A stretch of DNA of 64,000 bases, taken from Anaerolineae bacterium (GTDB taxonomy: Bacteria; Chloroflexota; Anaerolineae; Aggregatilineales; Phototrophicaceae). Location of the stretch: contig JAJDZV010000005.1 of the NCBI GenBank assembly GCA_022824465.1, positions 1 to 64,000 on the forward strand, written 5' to 3'. This document shows positions 16,008-25,106 of this stretch, piece by piece. The first letter of the stretch is position 1; each line of letters starts with the position of its first letter. The position numbers and the translations under genes were made by a program. A model generated the notes under the pieces. The model was not told the DNA's origin. It saw only the letters and a program-made list of their open reading frames with translations, and did no database searches.

Positions 16008-17408
16008 CTACTCCGCGATCCCGCCCTCGGTCATCGCGTGAGCATCCAGCGCCGCGTCCAGCTCCGCCGCTTCCATCAAGCCCAGCTCCAGCACCACCTC
16101 GCGCACGCTCTTGCCCTCCGCCAGCGCCTGCTTCGCCACCCTGGCCCCGTTGTTGTAGCCGATAATCGGATTCAGCGCCGTCACCAGAATCGGATTGCGC
16201 GCCAGCCAGCTCTCCGCCCGCTCGCGATTGACCGCCAGGCCCGCCATCAGCTTGTCCGTGAAGGCGCCGACCGCGCCGATCATCACCGTCATCATCTCGT
16301 TCAGGTTATGCGCGATTACCGGCATCATCACGTTGAGCTCGAATTGGCCGGCCGCACCGCAGAGGTTCACGGTCGTATCGTCCCCCATGACGTGGTACAT
16401 GGCCTGGTTGAGCATCTCCGCCAGCACCGGATTCACCTTGCCCGGCATGATGGACGAGCCCGGCTGCACGGTCGGGGCGGTCAGCTCGGCGATACCGGTG
16501 GTCGGCCCGGCCGATAGCAGGCGCACATCATTGGCGATGCGCGTGAAATCCATGGCCAGGTTGCGCAGCGCCGCCGAGAAGAAGACCGCGTCCTGCATCG
16601 ACTGCATCGCCTCGAAGAGGTCATCGCTCTCGACCAGGCGGATGCCGCTCAGCGCCGACAGCTTGGCCACCATTAGCGCGTGATACTGCGGATGCGCGTT
16701 CAAGCCGGTGCCGGCCGCCGTGCCGCCGATGCCCAGCCGCCGCAGCCCCTCGGCCGCGAAGCTGACCTTGTCGCCGCCGCGCTCGATGGCTGTCGCCCAG
16801 GCGCCGACTTCCTGCCCCAGCCGAATCGGCACCGCGTCCTGCAGATGCGTCCGCCCCGACTTGACCACATCGTCCCAGTCGGCCGCCTTGCCCCGCGTCA
16901 CGCTGACGAAGCGCGCAAGCGTCTCCAGCAGCTCGTCCAGCCGCCAGAGCGCGCCCAGCCGAATCGCCGTCGGGATAGTGTCGTTGGTCGATTGCGCCAT
17001 GTTGACGTGGTCGTTGGGATGCACGGGCTTGTCGCTCGCTTCTATCGCGTAGCCGAGGATCTGATTGGCGCGGTTGGCCATGACCTCGTTGGCGTTCATG
17101 TTGTGGCTGGTGCCCGCGCCCGCCTGAAAGGGATCGACTACGAAGTGCTGGTGGTGCTCGCCAGCCAGGATCTCGTCGCCGGCCTGGATGATAGCCTGCG
17201 CCAGCTTCTCGTCGAGCAAGCCCAGCTCCATGTTGACCTCGGCGGCCGCCCGTTTGATCAGCGCAATGCTCCAGATGAAGGCGGGCAGCGGCTTCATGCC
17301 GGTGATCGGGAAGTTCTCCAGCGCGCGCTGCGTCTGCGCGGCGTAGAGCGCTTCCCGCGGCACCCGCACCTCGCCCAGCGAATCCACCTCGATACGATAC
17401 TCTGTCAT
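16008..17408 (-). CDS. Class II fumarase / aspartate ammonia-lyase family enzyme
   Basis: The 466-residue enzyme starts at ATG 17408, with GGGAG 7 bases upstream. The superfamily signature G-S-S-I-M-P-G-K-V-N is intact, and G-T-S-H-N-M-N-A-N-E-V plus N-D-H-V-N-M-A-Q-S-T-N-D are present. The family interconverts fumarate with malate (fumarase C) or with aspartate and ammonia (AspA), in the cytosol. GTS-x-NMNANE and QFELNVMMPV lean towards aspartase, while the C-terminal TALNPIIGYNNGARVAKQAL leans towards fumarase, so I leave the symbol open. A good terminator separates it from the upstream SOD genes, so it has its own promoter in a very short spacer. A TTTTTT run (minus strand) about 25 bases after the stop follows a weak GGCAATTGCC hairpin and may end its message. 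Confidence 0.85.
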   Translation of the reverse strand: MTEYRIEVDSLGEVRVPREALYAAQTQRALENFPITGMKPLPAFIWSIALIKRAAAEVNMELGLLDEKLAQAIIQAGDEILAGEHHQHFVVDPFQAGAGTSHNMNANEVMANRANQILGYAIEASDKPVHPNDHVNMAQSTNDTIPTAIRLGALWRLDELLETLARFVSVTRGKAADWDDVVKSGRTHLQDAVPIRLGQEVGAWATAIERGGDKVSFAAEGLRRLGIGGTAAGTGLNAHPQYHALMVAKLSALSGIRLVESDDLFEAMQSMQDAVFFSAALRNLAMDFTRIANDVRLLSAGPTTGIAELTAPTVQPGSSIMPGKVNPVLAEMLNQAMYHVMGDDTTVNLCGAAGQFELNVMMPVIAHNLNEMMTVMIGAVGAFTDKLMAGLAVNRERAESWLARNPILVTALNPIIGYNNGARVAKQALAEGKSVREVVLELGLMEAAELDAALDAHAMTEGGIAE

Positions 17409-17438
17409 CGGAAGTCTCCCGTCAGCCAATGCGCAAAC

Positions 17439-17466
17439 AAAAAAGAGCGCCACAATTGTAGCGCCC
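17439..17466 (-). terminator. Strong intrinsic terminator after the SOD pair
   Basis: On the minus strand an almost perfect 9-11 bp hairpin (GGGCGCTACA paired with TGTGGCGCTC, two G-T pairs) is followed at once by six T. It lies 88 bases after the Tat-type SOD stop and 30 bases before the fumarase/aspartase start, so it ends the SOD transcript. The stem is nearly palindromic, but only the minus strand has the T-run. Confidence 0.8.
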
Positions 17467-17553
17467 AATGTGTTGCTTGAGAACGATCTGCCGCGCCCGG
17501 CGCCACACTCCCCTACCCTAGCTTGCTGGGGTTTAGGGGGCCGTGGGATGGGG

Positions 17554-18297
17554 TTAACCAGCCGCGTACAGCTCGGCGACCTTATCCCAGTTGATCACGT
17601 TGAACCAGGCGGCGATGTAATCCGCCCGCCGATTCTGATAGTGGAGGTAGTAAGCGTGCTCCCAGACATCAATGCCCAGAATCGGCCTCTTCCCATGCAT
17701 CAGCGGTGTATCCTGATTCGGCGTGGATACGATCTGCAACGCGCCATCCCGGACCTCCAGCCAAGCCCAGCCCGAGCCAAACACACCGGCGGCCGTTTGC
17801 GTGAAGGCGCTATTGAATTCGGAGAAGCCGCCAAAGGCGCTGTCGATAGCATCAGCCAGCGCGCCGCTCGGCTCGCCGCCGCCCGCTGGACTCATGATCT
17901 GCCAGAACAAGCTGTGATTGGCATAGCCCCCGCCGTTGTTGCGCAGGGCAGCGCGAATATCGGCCGGCGCGGAATCCAGATCTCCGAGAATGTCTTCGAT
18001 GGACCTCCCGACCAGATCAGTGCCTTCAATAGCGGCGTTTAGCTTGCTGGTATAACCCGCGTGATGCTTGCCGTGGTGGATGCCCATGGTGCCGGCGTCA
18101 ATATAGGGTTCGAGGGCGTCTTCGGGGTAAGGCAGCGGCGGGAGCTGGAAGCGCCAGTCGTCGCTGTCGGCGTCGGCGGCTTTCTGTTCTTGCGCTGCGG
18201 CAACGAAGGAAGCGCCAGCCAGCGCAGCGCTCATACTGCCGGCCGCGGCCATTTTCAAGATGTCGCGGCGACTCAAACTATCATTTTCTACTGTCAT
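17554..18297 (-). CDS. Tat-exported Fe/Mn superoxide dismutase
   Basis: The enzyme converts superoxide to oxygen and peroxide. The N-terminus carries a twin-arginine signal, S-R-R-D-I-L-K followed by [20 protein letters not shown], so a folded metal-loaded enzyme is exported. The SOD body begins about residue 48 ([18 protein letters not shown]). Metal ligands are visible in [19 protein letters not shown] and [18 protein letters not shown] is close to the Mn-type signature. ATG 18297 has AGGAG 8 bases before it; a GTG directly upstream is less likely. It lies downstream of a second, signal-less SOD with which it is about 65-70 % identical by eye, so the pair arose by tandem duplication with gain of a Tat signal. 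Confidence 0.92.
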   Translation of the reverse strand: MTVENDSLSRRDILKMAAAGSMSAALAGASFVAAAQEQKAADADSDDWRFQLPPLPYPEDALEPYIDAGTMGIHHGKHHAGYTSKLNAAIEGTDLVGRSIEDILGDLDSAPADIRAALRNNGGGYANHSLFWQIMSPAGGGEPSGALADAIDSAFGGFSEFNSAFTQTAAGVFGSGWAWLEVRDGALQIVSTPNQDTPLMHGKRPILGIDVWEHAYYLHYQNRRADYIAAWFNVINWDKVAELYAAG

Positions 18298-18334
18298 CAC
18301 AGCATCTCCTCAAATGACAGGACCCTCAGAAGAC

Positions 18335-18364
18335 AACACAGCGAACCGGATGGCGCGCTGTGTT
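18335..18364. repeat. 9-bp inverted repeat between the two SOD genes
   Basis: AACACAGCG (18335-18343) and its exact complement CGCTGTGTT (18356-18364) flank a 12-base loop in the spacer between the two SOD genes. No T-run follows on the minus strand, so it is more likely a message-stabilising or partial-attenuation hairpin, or an operator, than a terminator. Confidence 0.5.
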
Positions 18365-18381
18365 CATCTTTCTCAAGCGGT

Positions 18382-18987
18382 CTAGCCAGCGGCGGCGTAA
18401 AGCTCGGCCACCTTGTCCCAGTTGATGACGTTGAAGAAGGCGGCGATGTAATCGGGCCGGCGGTTCTGATAGTTCAAGTAGTAGGCGTGTTCCCAGACAT
18501 CGATGCCGAGAATTGGCGACCCGCCGTCCATCAGCGGCGTGTCCTGGTTGGGCGTCGAGGTGACGCTGACGGCGCCGCCATCAGCCACCAGCCAAGCCCA
18601 GCCTGAGCCGAAGCGTGTAGCGGCCGCCGCCGAGAAAGCCGCCTGGAAATCTGCGAAGCCGCCAAAGGCGTTGTTGATCGCATCCGCCAGCGCGCCGCTA
18701 GGTTCGCCGCCGCCGTCAGGACCCATGATCTGCCAGAACAGGTTGTGATTGGCGTAGCCGCCGCCGTTGTTGCGTACAGCCGTGCGGATGTTCTCCGGCA
18801 CAGCCGACAGATCGCCGAGGATCTCTTCTATGGACTTGCCTTCAAGCTCGGTGCCTGCGATCGCCGCGTTCAGGTTGGTCGTGTAGCTGGCGTGGTGCTT
18901 GCCGTGGTGAATGCCCATGGTGCGGGCGTCGATATGCGGTTCCAGCGCGTCTTCCGCATAGGGGAGAGAAGGAAGTTCAAAAGCCAT
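18382..18987 (-). CDS. sodA: Cytosolic Fe/Mn superoxide dismutase
   Basis: A 201-residue standard SOD without a signal peptide. It starts [20 protein letters not shown], and the four metal ligands sit in [19 protein letters not shown] and D-V-W-E-H-A-Y-Y. The [10 protein letters not shown] motif leans to manganese or cambialistic use. AAGGAG is 11 bases upstream of the ATG. It is first in a two-gene unit with the Tat-exported copy, giving one SOD on each side of the membrane from one transcript. No peroxidase or catalase gene is next to it. Confidence 0.94.
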   Translation of the reverse strand: MAFELPSLPYAEDALEPHIDARTMGIHHGKHHASYTTNLNAAIAGTELEGKSIEEILGDLSAVPENIRTAVRNNGGGYANHNLFWQIMGPDGGGEPSGALADAINNAFGGFADFQAAFSAAAATRFGSGWAWLVADGGAVSVTSTPNQDTPLMDGGSPILGIDVWEHAYYLNYQNRRPDYIAAFFNVINWDKVAELYAAAG

Positions 18988-19243
18988 GATTCAATTTGCT
19001 CCTTAGATACTTAGAGAAACGTACGGTATTCGCTGACATTCTAACACGCGCGTCAAAGAAGTGACCATTACAAGCGGCAAATGTCAACGTTGCTCACGAA
19101 TGATTGTACAAACTGTCGGTTGATCTTCATAGGCTGTATAGGCGCGCGTACCTGCCCTGGCCTGCGCGTTCATTGACGATTGCGACTTGCAATTTGGAGG
19201 AATCGCATGATGATTAGCGAACCTCGCTTTGGGAGAATGAACA

Positions 19244-20206
19244 TTGAAACCGCCGCAGGAATCCACCGCTCGTTCAACTCCCCTCAAAGCCTATATCGTC
19301 ATCTTGGTCGCCATCGTGGCGACATCGTCCGCGGCAATTCTCATCCGCTACGCCTTGGACGAGACGATGCCGCCATTGCTTATCGCCGCGGCTCGTCTGA
19401 CAGTGGCGGCGGTCGCGCTGACGCCGGTCGCGCTGCGGCGTTACCGAGGCGAATTGAAACAGCTGACGCGCCGGGAATGGCTGCTCATTCTGGCTTCGGG
19501 GATTTGTCTCGCGATTCATTTCACCGCCTGGGTGTCGTCCTTGCAATACACAACCGTGCTGGTTAGCGTCGTCATCGTGTCGACTGGTCCGATTTGGGTG
19601 GCGATCATGGAAGTCTTCTTTCTGAAGATACGTCTGTCGCGCCTGGTCGTAATCGGACTCTTGACGGCGCTGGCTGGCGGCGTAGTCATTGGCCTGCCCC
19701 TGGGCGAATCGGCGTTTACCGCGCCCGGCGCAGAGGACCTCGGCGCGACGGCGACAGGCGCCCTGCTGGCCTGGATTGGCGCGCTTTCGGTATCGGTGTA
19801 TATGCTCATCGGACGCAAGCTGCGGGCGACTTTGCCCGTGATTCCTTATGTGTGGCTGGTATATGGCGCGGCGTCCGTCTGCGCCATTGCCGTGATTCTA
19901 GCCACGTCGACGCCGGTCGCGGGCTTTCGCGCGCAAGGGTATTTGATACTGCTGGCGATGGGCTTGGCGCCGCAACTGATCGGCCACTCGTCGTTGAACT
20001 ACCTCTTGGAGTACTTCCCCGCGGCGATCGTCAGCATGTTTTCTCAACTGGAGCCCATCGGCAGCGCGGTATTGGCCTTGCTGCTCTTCCGCGAATTGCC
20101 GCCGGACCAGCAGATCGCCGGGAGCGGCATCATCATCATCGGCGTGATATTGGCTAGTCGAGGCGAGATTCGTCAGTCGGCGCCGCGAGATGCCGATGCG
20201 TCTTAA
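19244..20206 (+). CDS. EamA-family (DMT) transporter, first of a pair
   Basis: A 320-residue membrane protein with ten predicted helices in two EamA repeats (for example IYAIVATSSAAILIRYALDE-like and WIGALSVSVYMLIGRKLRA). The start is TTG 19244 with GGGAG 8 bases upstream; an ATG 6 bases earlier is in another frame. EamA proteins export amino acids, nucleosides or other metabolites; the substrate is unknown. The next EamA gene overlaps its end by 17 bases, so the two are translationally coupled and may act as a heterodimer or as two specificities. Confidence 0.88.
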   Translation: MKPPQESTARSTPLKAYIVILVAIVATSSAAILIRYALDETMPPLLIAAARLTVAAVALTPVALRRYRGELKQLTRREWLLILASGICLAIHFTAWVSSLQYTTVLVSVVIVSTGPIWVAIMEVFFLKIRLSRLVVIGLLTALAGGVVIGLPLGESAFTAPGAEDLGATATGALLAWIGALSVSVYMLIGRKLRATLPVIPYVWLVYGAASVCAIAVILATSTPVAGFRAQGYLILLAMGLAPQLIGHSSLNYLLEYFPAAIVSMFSQLEPIGSAVLALLLFRELPPDQQIAGSGIIIIGVILASRGEIRQSAPRDADAS

Positions 20207-21125
20207 ACTGGCGGCGCCCTCCCTGCCTCAGCTGTGGCTTCTGGTGGCGGTATCGGCGGTAGCTTGGTCCTTCGGTCCCATCTGCGTCCGATTTGCCTTT
20301 CAGTATGACATACCGGCCGCTTTGCTAGCCTTTGGCCGGATGATCACCGGCGTGGTCATGTTCGCGCCGTATATCTGGTACCGCGGTCAGCGAGAGCTAG
20401 CCACGATGCCGCGAAGGAGCTTGTGGCTCGCGCTGGGCGCAGGCGTGATGTCCGGCGCGAATATCTTGCTGATGATCGCCTCGCTCGAACACATCAGCGT
20501 CTTGGTCAATCAAGCGTTCATTGCGACGATTCCGATCTGGGTGGCCGTCTTTGAAGTGACGCTGCTGAAACAAAACCTGGGCAAGGCGATTTGGATCGGC
20601 ATTCTGGCAGCTTTCGCAGGCGGGCTGATGGTCGCCTTCGCCACAACTGGCGAGCCCTCGATAATCGAAGGCGGCAATCCAGCGCTAGGCGTGGCGCTGG
20701 CAGTGACCAGCGCGTGCTCAGCGTCCTTGTATATCATTGCGGGCCGGCGTCTGCGGGGCAGCGTCTCATTCATCCCGTATATCTGGCTGGTGTATCTTGG
20801 CGGCGCGCTTGTTACGCTGCTCATCATTAGCATCAGCGGCGTGAAACTCGTCGGTTATGATCCGCGCGGTTATGCCTGGATTCTGCTACTGGCGATTCTG
20901 GCGCAGATCATCGGTCACGGCGCGCTCAACTTTGTGGTGAAGTTCATGTCTCCCACGACCTTGACTATGTCGGTGCAGACGGTGCCAGTCATGAGCGCGG
21001 TCTGGGCCTTCGTAGTATTTAGCGAGATGCCCACTGGCTGGCAGGCGATCGGCGGCGCTATTCTGCTGCTGGGCGTTTTGATCGTGCTTAAGTTCCAGAA
21101 TCGGCCACAGCCTGCGAAAGATTGA
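20190..21125 (+). CDS. EamA-family (DMT) transporter, second of a pair
   Basis: A 311-residue membrane protein with ten predicted helices and two EamA repeats, a clear paralogue of the gene before it (both have F/V-IPY-I/V-WLVY and IIGHGALN / LIGHSSLN). Start is ATG 20190 inside the end of the upstream gene. Its 3' end overlaps the 3' end of the convergent binding-protein gene by 38 bases, so the two transcripts are antisense to each other at their ends. Substrate unknown. Confidence 0.88.
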   Translation: MPMRLKLAAPSLPQLWLLVAVSAVAWSFGPICVRFAFQYDIPAALLAFGRMITGVVMFAPYIWYRGQRELATMPRRSLWLALGAGVMSGANILLMIASLEHISVLVNQAFIATIPIWVAVFEVTLLKQNLGKAIWIGILAAFAGGLMVAFATTGEPSIIEGGNPALGVALAVTSACSASLYIIAGRRLRGSVSFIPYIWLVYLGGALVTLLIISISGVKLVGYDPRGYAWILLLAILAQIIGHGALNFVVKFMSPTTLTMSVQTVPVMSAVWAFVVFSEMPTGWQAIGGAILLLGVLIVLKFQNRPQPAKD

Positions 21126-22827
21126 TGCCGGCAAACTGGCTGGCGCCGGGGATGATCTCGAAGTCGGGCAAATTGTCAGAGACCAGCAGCGGCGCGGTCA
21201 GGCGATAAAGCGTGCCGTCAAGGATGAATTCTTGCAGGGTGTAATCCAGCAAGTGGCGAATGTCGGGGTCGTTGTAAGGCAACCCGAAGGCATAGAAGGA
21301 TCGGCTGTACCAGCGTTCTGTCAAGCGCAGCGCATTGGGGTTCGCTGCCAAATGCTCAATCAGCGCCAGGCTGTCGGCATAGATGGCGTTGGCGTTATTG
21401 AATTCCAGGAGCGTCTGGGCGGCGCCGCTCTCGGTCGTCTGAATGAAGCGGACGGTGGCGTTGATGCTGTCGGCCCAAGCCTCGGCCCGGTCCCGGGAGG
21501 CGGCATCGCCGATGAGTACGCCGACGAAGCGGCCGCGAAGGTTGTTGAAGCCGGCAATGCCCGAGTTCGTCCGCACCATCAACCGGTCGCCATGCAGCAG
21601 GTAGGGCATAGAGTATTCCAGCGCGTCAGCCCCAGCCCAGTCCGGCTTCAAGCCAACGACCAGATCAACTGCGCCGCTATTGAGCAGGTCGGCGGCGGAA
21701 GACGAGTCGCTCGGGACCAGCTCGAGGTTGACGCTCCAACGCGCGGCTATCTCGTTCGCCAAGGCGAGGTTGAGCTGCGTCAAGCGCCGTTGCCCGGCGG
21801 TAGCGGCTTGCGTGCTGTCGCCGACGCCAGCGACGCGCAAGACGCCGCGAGACAAGATTCTCGGCAGCGCATAAGACGATTGGTAACGTATGGCGGTGGG
21901 AAACAGCGCCGGCGTCACTTCGTCGCCGATGTTCGACCAGAGCGCGATGATATCGCCGTTGTAGGCGGCATCGGGGAAGTATTCGCGAAACAGGACATCT
22001 AGCTCGCCTTCGCGCGCCAGAAACTGCAATGACCGATTAAGCAGGAGGCGCATGGGCGCGTCCTGTCGCCTGACGGCAAAGGCATGCGCTTCGCTGACGA
22101 CGGACTGGTCCAGCAACTTGAGATCGGCGCCATTGTCCGCGGTGAGGCGTAGCAGCGCCTGCTCCTCCGCGAGGACGCCGGCGACTTCCGCGCGCGCAAC
22201 CGCGGCAATTGCCCGGTCCAGGGTTAGATATGGGCGCAGGCTCAATTCGTTGCCCAAGCGGTCTTGCCAGATCGCCAGCACCCTTTCGCTCCGCGTGCCC
22301 AGGACATAACCGATGGTCTGGTCGACAAGGTCGGCTGACGTCGCGAAGGGACTATCGGCGGCGACCAAGAGCGACTGTTTGCCCTGCAGGTAGGTATGGC
22401 TGAAGTCGACGGCGGCGTCCAGGTCACGGTAATGGACGAGGGCGGAGGCGACGGCGTGCGCCTCGCCCCGATTGAGTTTTTCAATCGCATTGAGGCGAGT
22501 CACCTGGATGAATTCGATTTCGCTCTCCCAAAGCTTGGCGATATTTCGCAGCAGATCGGCATTGAAACCGCTTACTGCGCCGCGCAGCGTCAGTTCGCTA
22601 TATGGGGGGTCGTTGAAGAGCAGGCCGACGCGAAAGACGCCGGATTCGATGATTTCAGCCACCGCCGAGACAGCAGCCAATGCATCGACCGGCTCAGGGT
22701 CGGCGGCAACCGGCATCAGTGTGGGGACGGCCAAGGTTGGCGCTGGCGGACTGTCCTGCGCAAGCTGAGGCGGCGCGAGCGAGAGTATGAGCGCGACAAG
22801 GAGAAAGGAGACGCAGGCGCGAGACAT
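21088..22827 (-). CDS. Exported protein with two tandem family 3 solute-binding domains
   Basis: The 579-residue protein has a signal peptide (SFLLVALILSLAPPQLAQ) and then two periplasmic-binding-protein domains in a row. The first is near 55-265 (FRVGLLFNDPPYSELTLRGAVSGFNADLLR, a typical SBP_bac_3 opening). The second is near 315-550 (GVLRVAGVGDSTQAATAGQRRLTQLNLALANEIAARW). Most family 3 binding proteins have one such domain and sit beside ABC permeases; here neither permease nor ATPase is adjacent and no kinase or lytic domain is fused. It may be a sensor or scavenging receptor for small polar solutes. It directly follows nadD and probably shares its transcript. Confidence 0.82.
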   Translation of the reverse strand: MSRACVSFLLVALILSLAPPQLAQDSPPAPTLAVPTLMPVAADPEPVDALAAVSAVAEIIESGVFRVGLLFNDPPYSELTLRGAVSGFNADLLRNIAKLWESEIEFIQVTRLNAIEKLNRGEAHAVASALVHYRDLDAAVDFSHTYLQGKQSLLVAADSPFATSADLVDQTIGYVLGTRSERVLAIWQDRLGNELSLRPYLTLDRAIAAVARAEVAGVLAEEQALLRLTADNGADLKLLDQSVVSEAHAFAVRRQDAPMRLLLNRSLQFLAREGELDVLFREYFPDAAYNGDIIALWSNIGDEVTPALFPTAIRYQSSYALPRILSRGVLRVAGVGDSTQAATAGQRRLTQLNLALANEIAARWSVNLELVPSDSSSAADLLNSGAVDLVVGLKPDWAGADALEYSMPYLLHGDRLMVRTNSGIAGFNNLRGRFVGVLIGDAASRDRAEAWADSINATVRFIQTTESGAAQTLLEFNNANAIYADSLALIEHLAANPNALRLTERWYSRSFYAFGLPYNDPDIRHLLDYTLQEFILDGTLYRLTAPLLVSDNLPDFEIIPGASQFAGINLSQAVADSGT

Positions 22828-22833
22828 AAGCAA

Positions 22834-23442
22834 TCAGCGATACAAATTGTGATCGTTGATATAGTCGAGAACGGCGTCGGGCACGAGATAGCGTATGCTG
22901 CGGTTGGCGCGCAGACGGTCCACCACGTAGGACGAGGATAGCCAGACGCTGAGCATTGGCACATCGACGATGTCTACCTGGCGGGACAGACCGGGCAAAG
23001 TGTCGTCATGCATGTCCGGGGCAATGTCTTCGTCGGCGCGTTTCATCACCGCGAGCCGGCAGCAGCGATAGACGGCGGACGGCCGCTCCCAGGTTGGGAA
23101 GTCGCGAAGGTTGTCGCCGCCCATGATGAACGTCAGATCCGCGCCCGGATGGCAGGCGCGCAGCAGCTTGACTGTATCCGCCGAATAATGGGGACCGACG
23201 CGGTCAATGTCGATACGCGAGCTGCTGAACCTGGGGTTTCCGCGTATTGCCAGCTCCAGCATGGCAAGCCGATGCCCAATTGGCAGTCGAAGTTCGTCGC
23301 GTTTCACCGGGTGGTCGGCGACTGGCACAAATAGCACACGATCAATAGCCAGCGCCTCACAGGTATATTCGGCGAGGATGAGGTGGCCGATCTGGGGCGG
23401 GTCGAAGGCGCCGCCAAGAATGCCGATTCGTTCGCGCGTCAC
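22834..23442 (-). CDS. nadD: Nicotinate-nucleotide adenylyltransferase
   Basis: NadD makes nicotinate adenine dinucleotide from nicotinate mononucleotide and ATP in NAD synthesis. The nucleotidyltransferase motif G-G-A-F-D-P-P-Q-I-G-H is at the N-terminus, and S-V-W-L-S-S-S-Y-V-V-D-R-L-R replaces the usual I-S-S-T-x-I-R. The GTG at 23442 overlaps the obg stop (GTGA) and has GGAG 8 bases upstream, giving 202 residues; a GTG three codons earlier is the alternative. The obg-nadD order is common in bacteria. No rsfS follows. Confidence 0.93.
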   Translation of the reverse strand: MTRERIGILGGAFDPPQIGHLILAEYTCEALAIDRVLFVPVADHPVKRDELRLPIGHRLAMLELAIRGNPRFSSSRIDIDRVGPHYSADTVKLLRACHPGADLTFIMGGDNLRDFPTWERPSAVYRCCRLAVMKRADEDIAPDMHDDTLPGLSRQVDIVDVPMLSVWLSSSYVVDRLRANRSIRYLVPDAVLDYINDHNLYR

Positions 23443-24707
23443 TCGGACCACTCCAGTTCAAAGTCGCCGATGAAGACGGTATCGCCATCGCTCACACCCG
23501 CTTTTTGCAGAGCCGATGCGATGCCCATGGTTTCCAGGATTTTGTGAAAGCGCGAGACGGCTTCGTCATAATCCCAATAGGTCATGGCGGCGGCCCGCTC
23601 GATGCGCTCGCCAGTGACAAAGTACACGCCGTTGTCCAGCGCCAATTCAAAGGACAGGCCGTCGTCTTCGTCCAGCGCGTAGGTGGGCTGCTCGTTCAGG
23701 AGTTGCTCGCGCTGAGACGGAACAGTCGCTGCGAGGGCGAAGGCGCGTTGGACGAGTTGGTTCACGTTTTCGCGCGTCAGGGCGGAGATTGCAATAGGCT
23801 GTTGGACGCCGCGCTCCGCGAGACTGTCTTCGAGCAAGCCGAGGTATTCGCGCGCATCCGGCAGGTCGATTTTGTTCACGACGACGATTTCGGGCTTTTC
23901 CGCCAGGAGCGGATCGAAGAGCGCGAGCTCGGCGCGGATCTGATTGTAGTCGGCCAAGGGGTCAGCCGCGGCGCCGTCCAGCAGGTGGATGATTAGAGAA
24001 GTGCGCTGGACGTGGCGGAGGAATGAATGGCCGAGCCCGACGCCTAGATGGGCGCCTTCAATGAGGCCCGGCACATCGGCGAATACCAGGTCTTTGTTGT
24101 CGTATACGACTGTGCCGAGATTGGGTTCCAGAGTCGTAAAGGGATAATCAGCGATCTTGGGCTTGGCGTTGCTGACAACCGAGAGCAGAGTCGACTTGCC
24201 GGCGTTCGGCAAGCCAACCAGGGCGACATCGGCGATCAGCTTAAGCTCAAGCGTGATCCAGCGCTCGACGCCCGGCGCGCCCTTCTCCGCCAGGCGGGGG
24301 GCTTGGTTGGCGGCTGTTCTAAAGCGGGCGTTGCCCCTTCCGCCGCGGCCCCCAGGCGCGACGACGACCTCGGCATCGTTGGCGACCAGGTCGGCAATCA
24401 AGCCGCCAGTTTCGGCGTCGCGCGCGATGGTGCCCAAGGGCACGCGAATGACGAGCCCCTCGGCATCAGCGCCGGTGCGGTTGCTGGAGCCGCCCCTGAC
24501 GCCGGAATCGGCTTTGAAGTGAACCCGCTTGCGGAAGGAAAACAGGGTGTTTAGATTGGGATCGGTCTTGAGAATGACGTCGCCGCCGCGCCCGCCGTCG
24601 CCGCCGGAGGGTCCGCCACGAGGGACATATTTCTCGCGGCGGAAGGAGACCATGCCGTCGCCGCCTTTGCCGCTGGCTACAAATATCTTGGCTTCATCAA
24701 CCAACAT
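23439..24707 (-). CDS. obg: Obg-family GTPase
   Basis: Obg is a ribosome-assembly and stress GTPase. The 422-residue form starting at ATG 24707 (MLVDEAKIFV) has the glycine-rich OBG domain (SGKGGDG, GPSGGDGGRGGDV), a G domain with G1 G-L-P-N-A-G-K-S-T near residue 165, D-V-P-G-L-I-E-G and N-K-I-D, and a C-terminal OCT domain ending in the overlap with nadD. The open frame extends 93 codons further upstream but that part has no family content. The rplU-rpmA genes that often precede obg are absent. Confidence 0.95.
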   Translation of the reverse strand: MLVDEAKIFVASGKGGDGMVSFRREKYVPRGGPSGGDGGRGGDVILKTDPNLNTLFSFRKRVHFKADSGVRGGSSNRTGADAEGLVIRVPLGTIARDAETGGLIADLVANDAEVVVAPGGRGGRGNARFRTAANQAPRLAEKGAPGVERWITLELKLIADVALVGLPNAGKSTLLSVVSNAKPKIADYPFTTLEPNLGTVVYDNKDLVFADVPGLIEGAHLGVGLGHSFLRHVQRTSLIIHLLDGAAADPLADYNQIRAELALFDPLLAEKPEIVVVNKIDLPDAREYLGLLEDSLAERGVQQPIAISALTRENVNQLVQRAFALAATVPSQREQLLNEQPTYALDEDDGLSFELALDNGVYFVTGERIERAAAMTYWDYDEAVSRFHKILETMGIASALQKAGVSDGDTVFIGDFELEWSE

Positions 24708-25106
24708 GGCGCATGACCGTTGTTCTGTGGCGGGCTCGGCGCGGCATGAGCATACAGCAGATTGTTCTCGGCGTGTAGAGGCAAAGGCAGCGCGAGGGAC
24801 AGCGCCCCGGCACAGGCGGGCGCCACACCACAGTTCAGCAACTGTTTCATTAATGATGTTGTCCCGGTTGGCACGTCGCCCGTAATCCAAGCGAGCCGTG
24901 AAAGCAACGTTGAAATGCGCAAGATTGGCTATATGCTCTTGCCTTTCCGCCGCGAAGGCCGCCTGGACAGTATCCAGACGGTACACTTTCGGTTAATATT
25001 AGATATATTTTGGTCTTGGAGACTGGCAATTCCGCCTTGATGAGTTGCGAGCGTTGTAGCAGGACGAACGGGGAGCGACGAGCGGACTTGGTAAAGGAGC
25101 GCTGTT
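24708..25106. other. Divergent spacer between obg and the MBL-fold gene
   Basis: About 400 bases without a convincing gene; the open frames are short and lack ribosome sites. The right part has an AT-rich patch (24992-25010, TTAATATTAGATATATTTT) that stands out from the GC-rich surroundings and probably contains the promoter of the plus-strand gene. A small inverted repeat CTGGA-5 bases-TCCAG lies at 24963-24977. Confidence 0.4.

Noticed and set aside
17510..17539. Hairpin CCCCTACCC with GGG-TT-TAGGGG after the Tat-type SOD as terminator
   Set aside because: It has no T-run on the minus strand, and a much better terminator lies 45-100 bases further on at 17439-17466.
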